Assembly: GCA_025361665.1 (NCBI GenBank)
Contig: JANYKF010000033.1
Location: forward strand, 1 to 11,342
Length of the DNA: 11,342 nt
Reading direction: 5' to 3'
Source of the DNA: Clostridiaceae bacterium
Lineage (GTDB): Bacteria; Bacillota; Clostridia; DSM-8532
Of the stretch, positions 1 to 5,800 are shown piece by piece; within the stretch, counting starts at the first letter, position 1; each line of letters opens with the position of its first letter. Made by a program: the position numbers and the translations under genes. Under the pieces are notes generated by a model that was not told where the DNA came from, did not search any database, and saw nothing but the letters and a program-made list of their open reading frames with translations.

Positions 1-248
1 TCCCCGACAACGGGGGTGTTTGGGGGAATCGGGGCTTCCATGAGATGCATGATCTCTCCATCCTGTTCCCGCACATCTAAAACGGGACTCCCGCCGATTG
101 TCCCCGTATCCGCCGGCTGTCCGCCGCCTTCCGGATAAAAAGCGGTCCTGTCCAACATGACGGCAAACCGAGCGCCTTCCTGCCGGCAGGAAGTGACCTT
201 CGCATCGAAATGGCGCAAATGGCTGTCTGTATAGAATAGCTTATCCAT
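1..248 (-). CDS. Alanyl-tRNA editing protein, AlaX-like (partial, N-terminal 82 residues)
   Basis: This is the first 82 codons of a gene that runs off the left edge. AlaX proteins hydrolyse Ser or Gly wrongly attached to tRNA-Ala, in trans to alanyl-tRNA synthetase, in the cytoplasm. The visible part starts MDKLFYTDSHLRHF and carries the family hallmark LDRTAFYPEGGGQPADTG (about residues 32-49), shared with the editing half of AlaRS. The zinc-binding HxxxH motif would lie beyond the window, so catalytic competence and the presence of a C-terminal DHHA1 domain cannot be judged. The ATG at 248-246 is preceded by a GAGGTG-type ribosome binding site. The gene is divergent from the DHS-like gene at 490. 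The FYPEGGGQ motif is also found in AlaRS, but here it lies close to the start codon, so this is a stand-alone editing protein rather than AlaRS. Confidence 0.9.
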   Translation of the reverse strand, partial: MDKLFYTDSHLRHFDAKVTSCRQEGARFAVMLDRTAFYPEGGGQPADTGTIGGSPVLDVREQDGEIMHLMEAPIPPNTPVVG

Positions 249-364
249 AAACACCTCGCAAGAACAATGCAACATGAAAAGAAGGAACACGCCGCCTATT
301 GCTTTCGGCGGTCACCCATGCAAGCATACGCCACCTTTTGTCATCAAACAACCGGCATTGGTGC

Positions 365-392
365 GTGTCAGCTCCATGAAATGTGGGATAAT
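365..392 (+). promoter_or_regulatory. Candidate extended -10 promoter for the DHS-like gene
   Basis: GATAAT at 387-392 is directly preceded by TGG, which fits the extended -10 pattern TGn. A weak -35-like GTGTCA lies at 365-370 with a 16-base spacer. Transcription would start near 399, giving a leader of about 90 bases before the ATG at 490. It is read by eye only, and the -35 match is poor. Confidence 0.35.
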
Positions 393-473
393 GAAGGTAG
401 CAGCTGTTTGTGGGGTCACGGTACGCTGAATTCTTTGTCTGAAATCCTTGAGGCATGAATCAGTTTGCAGAAC

Positions 474-479
474 AAGGGG
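474..479 (+). promoter_or_regulatory. Ribosome binding site that sets the DHS-like start
   Basis: AAGGGG lies 10 bases before the ATG at 490. The frame is open further upstream to a TTG at 448, but that codon has no such site and the extra residues (RHESVCRTRGIIC) do not look like part of the protein. The ATG at 490 is therefore preferred. Confidence 0.6.
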
Positions 480-489
480 TATTATCTGT

Positions 490-1509
490 ATGGCCGACAT
501 GAATGAACGAATTCCGGGCCAACTTGATTTTTCAAACATCCGGACTTATTCCGTCAGGGAACGGACAAACCTGGTCACGATTGCAAACCTGGCGAGGCCC
601 GGGGTCGATCCTGTCGCACCCTGGGGCGGTACTGATTTTGACGAACTCATCCTCCGCATGGCTGAAGCAAGAAAAAACGGCAGGCCTGTCATCTGGTCCA
701 TGGGCGCGCATGTCATCAAGACGGGGATGTCGCGGTATGTCATCGAATTGATGAGAAGGGGCCTCGTCACCCATCTATGCGGAAACGGCGCCTGCAGCAT
801 CCATGATTTTGAGCTGGCCTTCAACGGAGGCACCTCGGAAGACGTCCCCACGGCCATTGAAGACGGCTCTTTCGGCATGTGGGAGGAAACCGGCGCATGG
901 ATGAATGAAGCGCTGCAGCGGGGCGCAAGGTGCGGCCTTGGGTATGGGGAGTCCCTGGCCGTCTGCATGGTGGAAAGCCCTGACCGATATCCCTTCAAGG
1001 ATGACTGCATCCTGTACCAGGCTTATAAAAACGGAATTCCAGCCACCTACCATATCGCACTGGGTACGGATATCATCCACCAGCATCCCTCCGTGGATTT
1101 TGCCGCAATCGGTGCAGCAAGCGGCGTGGATTTCCGCAAATACTGCTTGTCGGTTTCCGCCCTGGATGGCGGTGTGTTCCTGAATTTCGGATCGAGCGTC
1201 ATCGGGCCGGAAGTTTTCCTGAAGGCGCTTTCCATTTCCAGAAACCTGGGATATCCGACCTTCAACATCACCACGGCCAATTTCGACCTGGTTGACCTTG
1301 GCGATTTCCGCGCGGCAATCGGTTCCGGCGATCCGCTCTATTACTACAGGCCACGGAAAAACATCGTCAACAGGCCTACCAGCGTTGGCGGCAAAGGTTG
1401 GCACTTTTGCGGGGATCATCGGGTCATCATTCCCAATCTTTATGGCAAACTGATCAGAATTCTTCCGGAGGTGAAAAAAGGTGTCAGAGAAAAGAATCGG
1501 CCGGTCTGA
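490..1509 (+). CDS. Deoxyhypusine-synthase-like protein of unknown substrate
   Basis: A 339-residue soluble protein with no signal peptide or membrane segment. The segment HVIKTGMSRYVIELMRRGLV, then THLCGNGACSIHDFE (about residues 74-107), follows the layout of deoxyhypusine synthase (S/T-G-xxx-I-xx-L, then V, then a Gly-rich NAD-site loop ending in acidic residues). GIPATYHIALGTDIIHQHP (182-200) and GGVFLNFGSSVIGPEVFLKA (227-246) match the later NAD-binding and GGGV..H regions in position. The WGK motif with the catalytic lysine of true DHS is not obvious; YYRPRKNI (285-292) sits at about that place, so K290 is a candidate equivalent. True DHS transfers the aminobutyl group of spermidine to eIF5A, which bacteria lack, so the reaction here is unknown. 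I recall similar proteins beside PfkB-type kinases in other bacteria, but this was not checked. It overlaps the kinase by 29 bases, so the two are very likely co-translated. Confidence 0.75.
   Translation: MADMNERIPGQLDFSNIRTYSVRERTNLVTIANLARPGVDPVAPWGGTDFDELILRMAEARKNGRPVIWSMGAHVIKTGMSRYVIELMRRGLVTHLCGNGACSIHDFELAFNGGTSEDVPTAIEDGSFGMWEETGAWMNEALQRGARCGLGYGESLAVCMVESPDRYPFKDDCILYQAYKNGIPATYHIALGTDIIHQHPSVDFAAIGAASGVDFRKYCLSVSALDGGVFLNFGSSVIGPEVFLKALSISRNLGYPTFNITTANFDLVDLGDFRAAIGSGDPLYYYRPRKNIVNRPTSVGGKGWHFCGDHRVIIPNLYGKLIRILPEVKKGVREKNRPV
1467..1473 (+). promoter_or_regulatory. Ribosome binding site for the kinase, inside the upstream gene
   Basis: GGAGGTG lies 7 bases before the GTG at 1481, within the last codons of the DHS-like gene. 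It is the best Shine-Dalgarno in the area. It fixes the kinase start upstream of the 33-bp repeat array, so the repeats are translated as its N-terminus. Confidence 0.8.
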
Positions 1510-2698
1510 AATCAATCCCCCGGCTTTACAGGCATATGACGGCCTCGTTCCCCCGCATTTACAGGCATATGACGGCCTCATTCCCCCGCATTTACAGGCA
1601 TATGACGGCCTCGTTCCCCCGGCTTTACAGGCATATGACGGCCTCATTCCCCCGACCATTCCGGTCTATGACGGACCCACTCCCGAGCGTCTTTATGAAA
1701 TCATGTCGGGGATCGCAAAGACAAGGATTGCCCTGATAGGGGACATCTGCCTGGATGTCTATTGGCGGGCGGACATGACGAAAAGCGAACTGTCCAGGGA
1801 AACCCCGCATTTTCCACTGCCGATCGTCGAAGAATGGATGTCACCGGGCGGCGGCGGCAACGCGGCTGTCAACATTGCCGTCCTGAAACCCGCCAGCCTG
1901 TTCCTGCTGGGTGTTGCGGGGATGGACTGGAGAGGGGACGCTCTTGTCCGCGAAATCGGCAAGCGGGGCATTCAGACCGAAGGCCTGCTCAGAAGCGGCA
2001 ACCGCGTGACGAACGCTTACTGCAAGCCTTTGCGGAAAGGGATCTCCCAGGTGGAGTATGAAGATCCGAGAATCGACTTTGAAAACTTCGCACCGCTGGG
2101 CAAGGAGGAAGAAGCCAAACTCATCGCCAACCTTGGGCATGTCGCGCAAAACATTGATGTGCTCTGTGTTTCGGATCAGATGAAGTATGGGTGCATCACG
2201 CCGGCGGTCAGGATGAAAATCATGGACCTGGCAAGACACGGGCTGATGGTTGTCGTGGACAGCCGGGACAGAATCGCCCTTTTCAAGGGGGTTACGTTGA
2301 AACCGAACGAGGTGGAGGGGTATCGGGCCATCCTCGAACAAAGTGACCCGGCAACGGCACGCCTTGGAGAACAGGCCGAGGTTGCCCTGGCATTGGCGAA
2401 CCAGAACAAATCGGATGTCTGCATGACGCTCGGACCCAAAGGATGCATATGGGCGGAGAAAGGCATCGTGACGCTTGTCCCGTCGCATGCCGTCCATCCG
2501 CCCATCGATCCCTGCGGAGCCGGAGACACATTCCTCGCGGCTTTCTCCTGCGCCCGTGCGGCAGGCGCGTCAGGCCGGGAGGCTGCGGCCATTGCGAACT
2601 TGGCCGCGGAAGTGACCATCCGGAAAATCGGCACGACGGGAACCGCAGGTCTTGGGGAAATCCTGGCAAGACATGGGGAAATCCTGATGGGCAGCTGA
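1481..2698 (+). CDS. PfkB-family carbohydrate kinase with an N-terminal repeat extension
   Basis: A 405-residue predicted ATP-dependent sugar kinase of the ribokinase/PfkB fold, closest in feel to the kinase domain of heptose kinase RfaE/HldE. After about 75 extra residues the fold begins at IALIGDICLDVYW (D88, D92 in the substrate-binding region). It continues with the glycine-rich PGGGGNAAVN (122-131), the LKPNE motif (273-277), and the signature DPCGAGDTF (343-351), whose D349 is the expected catalytic base and whose GAGD forms the anion hole. Start is GTG with a strong GGAGGTG site. Residues 13-56 are four 11-residue repeats, PP(A/H)LQAYDGL(V/I), followed by a diverged copy, PPTIPVYDGPT (57-67). 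Such a leader is not a normal part of the family; it is proline-rich and probably flexible. The substrate cannot be named. Tight overlap with the DHS-like gene suggests they act in one pathway. Confidence 0.9.
   Translation: MSEKRIGRSEINPPALQAYDGLVPPHLQAYDGLIPPHLQAYDGLVPPALQAYDGLIPPTIPVYDGPTPERLYEIMSGIAKTRIALIGDICLDVYWRADMTKSELSRETPHFPLPIVEEWMSPGGGGNAAVNIAVLKPASLFLLGVAGMDWRGDALVREIGKRGIQTEGLLRSGNRVTNAYCKPLRKGISQVEYEDPRIDFENFAPLGKEEEAKLIANLGHVAQNIDVLCVSDQMKYGCITPAVRMKIMDLARHGLMVVVDSRDRIALFKGVTLKPNEVEGYRAILEQSDPATARLGEQAEVALALANQNKSDVCMTLGPKGCIWAEKGIVTLVPSHAVHPPIDPCGAGDTFLAAFSCARAAGASGREAAAIANLAAEVTIRKIGTTGTAGLGEILARHGEILMGS
1517..1681 (+). repeat. 33-bp tandem array, 4 copies plus 1 diverged, in frame in the kinase
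   Basis: Units start at 1517, 1550, 1583, 1616 and 1649. Units 1-4 share an unbroken core, ttacaggcatatgacggcct, and differ only at two codons: GCT or CAT (Ala/His) and GTT or ATT (Val/Ile). Unit 5 keeps the exact length but matches unit 1 at about 22 of 33 bases; it is probably the old native sequence from which the others arose, or an older copy. The array begins 8 bases after the stop codon of the DHS-like gene. The period is divisible by 3, so copy-number change would keep the kinase in frame. Confidence 0.97.
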
Positions 2699-2771
2699 TG
2701 AACCAAACCTCCAAGTCAGTCGATGAACCAAACCTCCTTGTCAGTCGATGAACCAAACCTCCTTGTCAGCC
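2697..2771 (+). repeat. 25-bp tandem array, 3 copies, starting in the kinase stop codon
   Basis: Units are 2697-2721, 2722-2746 and 2747-2771. Each starts gatgaaccaaacctcc and ends gtcag(t/c)c. Unit 1 has AA where units 2 and 3 have TT; units 2 and 3 differ by one base. Identity between units begins at the second base of the kinase TGA (2696-2698). The period is not divisible by 3, as expected of untranslated DNA. There are no spacers, so this is not a CRISPR array. Confidence 0.96.
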
Positions 2772-2887
2772 GTCGGATGGGTATAGGCGCTTCTGTTCGG
2801 AAAACCCCGTGATGCAATGGACCCGATTGGCCCGGCAGACCGGAAGCCGAAGCGGAAAATGAAAATGACAATCACTCCGCCACATAT

Positions 2888-2894
2888 GGGAGGT
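2888..2894 (+). promoter_or_regulatory. Ribosome binding site of the alpha-2-macroglobulin gene
   Basis: GGGAGGT ends 4 bases before the ATG at 2899, a strong and well-placed site. It supports a start directly ahead of the Lys-Arg/hydrophobic signal segment. Confidence 0.75.
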
Positions 2895-2898
2895 ATTT

Positions 2899-5800
2899 AT
2901 GAAAAGAGCTTTAGCCATCCTGCTCGTCCTGATCCTCGCAGTACCGATTTTCTGGATCGGCAACCCTTTCTCCCCCGTGCTCAGGGCCAGCGCGGACACC
3001 TATCGCAAAGGATACGGCCTCACTGCTGAAAAAGCAGACAAGACCGGCATTTTCCCGGATACCGGCTTCATCCTCACCGTACCGCAATCCGAACTGGATG
3101 CGGCAAAAGGCACCGGAACCGCTTCGGAAAAGGCTTCCGCCTTTGCACTGGAAATGGCCAAACGCCTGGTGCTGCGCGGTGGACCCGCCCGAACGGAAGC
3201 GGCCGCACCTGCCGGTATTGAAGCCACCGCACCTGCCGGAACAGAAACGGCTGCTCCCATCGGGATCGGGTTCACAACCCAATCCGCTCTTTCCCTTGTC
3301 ATCGAATCCAGTGGGAAAAACGCTTTTCGCGTCAAGCCATCTGAGTCTCTTGCAGACAATGCACTCTATTTCTTCGACTTGACCGCCTCCGACAGCGCAA
3401 CCGTCACATTCGCGTTCCAGACCCGCCGTGATTACGGCATCGTGGGCACCTTGCCGGCGGACAAAAGCTCCGGAGTTCCCATCGATACCGGCATTGAAAT
3501 CTATTTCACCCATCCCGGCGTCATGGACCTGGCAAAGTATTTCACGATATCCCCGGCGGCAGACGGCCGTTTCGAGACGCATGGGCAAACCGTAGCTTTC
3601 GTGCCTCTCAAACCGCTTGCCCTCGGAACGCTCTATACCGTCACGGTCAAGAAAGGTCTTCCCCTGACCGGTACGGATCGGACACTGCAGGCGGACCTCA
3701 CCTTCTCCTTTGAGACGAATCCGGATCCGGCGAAATCCGCCAATCCCGATGGCGGATATCTCGGCATCAACAACAATTGGCTGGAAGAGCCCACGTCCGG
3801 CAAGCCCATTGTTCCTTTCGACGTCAGTCTTCCCGATGCGGCCGCTCCTGGGGGAAAGGCTTCCATCGACGTCTCCGTTTACCGATTCGCGGATGACAAG
3901 GCCTTCATCAAGGCACTGGAACTCCGGGACAAGATTCCCTATTGGGCCTGGTACTCGTATTCACAGAATACCTTTCCGACAAGTGGACTGGCGAAAGCCC
4001 TTTCGTACAAACAGCCGATCGACCTGACGATTCAGCAGCCCCGTTTCACCGAGTTTCCGGAAGCCCTCCCGGCAGGATTCTATCTTGTCGAGCTGCAGGC
4101 CGGTTCCAAGGAAAAACCCATGAAGGCCCAGGCCCTGCTGCAAGTCACCGATACGACTTCCTGGTTCATCGAAGATCAAAACTCCCTTCTTTTCTGGGTC
4201 AACAACCTGGAAACAGGGTTCCCGATGAACGGCGTCAGCGTGGAGAGCCTTTCCACCAAGGTTTCCGGTACCACGAACGCGGATGGTCTTGCCACCCTCG
4301 ATAAAAAAGGCGCACCTGCCGCGTCTTCCGACAAGCCCGAATATTTCAGGCTCCGGGCAGCCGATGGCTCCGTCTCCATCCTCAACAGCGGATACCCTGT
4401 TGTCACCGGCACGGGAACAGGAAAGGAATTCGCCCCGCGCTACGGGTATGGAGCCGGTCCGGAAGGTAACTTCTGGAGATATGCCGGTTTGGACCGCACC
4501 CTGTACAAACCCTCGGACACAGTCCGCTTCTGGGGTTTCGCCCGCAGCCGCCTGTCCGGGATTTCTCCCGAAAAAATCACTGTCGAGGTTGCCCAGGGCG
4601 GGTACATGTACCCCTGGTTGGACAGCAGGATGGGATACTGGATGCCCATGATCCAAAAACCTTTGCTCTCCGAGACGCTCCCGGTGAAGAACGGTTTCTG
4701 GGACGGCAGCCTTTCGCTGCCCGCTTTGGAACCCGGCTATTATACCTTCACCGTGAAAGCGGGAGATGAAACGGTCGCATCTTCGGGCTTCTCCGTGGAA
4801 AATTACATCAAACCCGCCTACCAGCTCACCGCCACTGTCGATAAAAAGGCCGTGTTCCCCGGACAGATCGCCACCTTCACGGTGACAGCCGCCTTCTTTG
4901 ATGGAACGCCCGTTGCGAACCAGACCATCCGGTACACGATCCAGGAAGCGCAAGGGAATCAGACCGGCGAAGGAAAAACGAATGAAAAGGGGGAACTGAC
5001 CGTTCCCTACACGGCGAAATACTTCGACGGCCAGCAAGGCGAGTTCTGGGCATCTTTCTATGCCACCTCCGTACTGCCGGAATCCGGTGAAATCACCGCG
5101 TCTTCCTATCTGCGCGTATTCATGAACGACATCCTGGTGGAAACCTCCGGAGATGTTGTCAATGCGGATGGAACCCCGAAAACGGATGAGAAAAAGGACA
5201 TGTTCGGCCGAATCACGGCAGCCGTGAACAAAGCTGACCTGGTACCGCTCAATGATAACGATCCGAACAATGACGCGCAAATGAACGGCCCTCCTGTTCC
5301 CGGTCAAACCTTCAGCGGCACGGTCACCCGCACCACATGGGAACGCGTGGCAACAGGCGAAAACTATGATTTCGTGAACAAAGTCGTTGTGCCCACTTAT
5401 GAATACCGTGAAAAGAAGGAAACAGTCGGGTCGTTCACTTTTGCCACAGGTGCGGATGGCAAAGGCTCCTGGCAATTCCCGATACCGGCCGGATCCATTG
5501 GGTACTACACGACTGAACTCACAACAAAAGACGACAACAACCACATCATGCGCTTCAATACCTGGCATTCCCCGAGCGGATACGACAACAACCCGAACCA
5601 GGGCACCTGGTACAGCCTGAACACGGACAAAAGCAGCTACCGTGCCGGCGATCCCGTGAAAGCAGCCGTTGAACGGAATGACAAGGAACCGGTCCTGGGA
5701 CGCACCCTGTTCGTGGCATCCTGGAACGGCATCCAATCCTACACCGTGGCGAATCAGCCGAAATACGAGACTGTCTTCTCCGAAACAATGGCTCCGAACC

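Larger units (their letters stand above)
249..489. other. Divergent intergenic region (alaX / DHS-like gene)
   Basis: This 241-base spacer between two divergently transcribed genes must hold both promoters. A fair plus-strand promoter candidate is listed separately. For the minus gene, TTGTTT and TATGCT separated by 17 bases can be read on the minus strand at about 320-350, but the match is weak. No RNA gene, repeat or riboswitch fold was recognised. The short ORFs here look like chance. Confidence 0.5.

Noticed and set aside
448..489. Upstream TTG start for the DHS-like protein, adding 14 residues.
   Set aside because: There is no ribosome binding site before it, while AAGGGG is well placed for the ATG at 490.
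1517..1659. A minus-strand reading frame across the 33-bp array encoding GGMRPSYACK-type repeats.
   Set aside because: It is open because the period is divisible by 3, so a stop-free frame repeats itself. It lies antisense to two well-supported genes and has no start context.
2698..2751. A 17-codon ORF (MNQTSKSVDEPNLLVSR) overlapping the kinase stop as TGATG.
   Set aside because: It consists wholly of repeat DNA, has no ribosome binding site, and its frame is not kept from unit to unit.
1517..2771. CRISPR array.
   Set aside because: The repeats abut directly with no unique spacers, two arrays have unrelated units, and no cas gene is present.
2763..2787. TTGTCA and TATAGG as a promoter for the macroglobulin gene.
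   Set aside because: The spacer is only 13 bases, too short for a normal sigma-70-type promoter.
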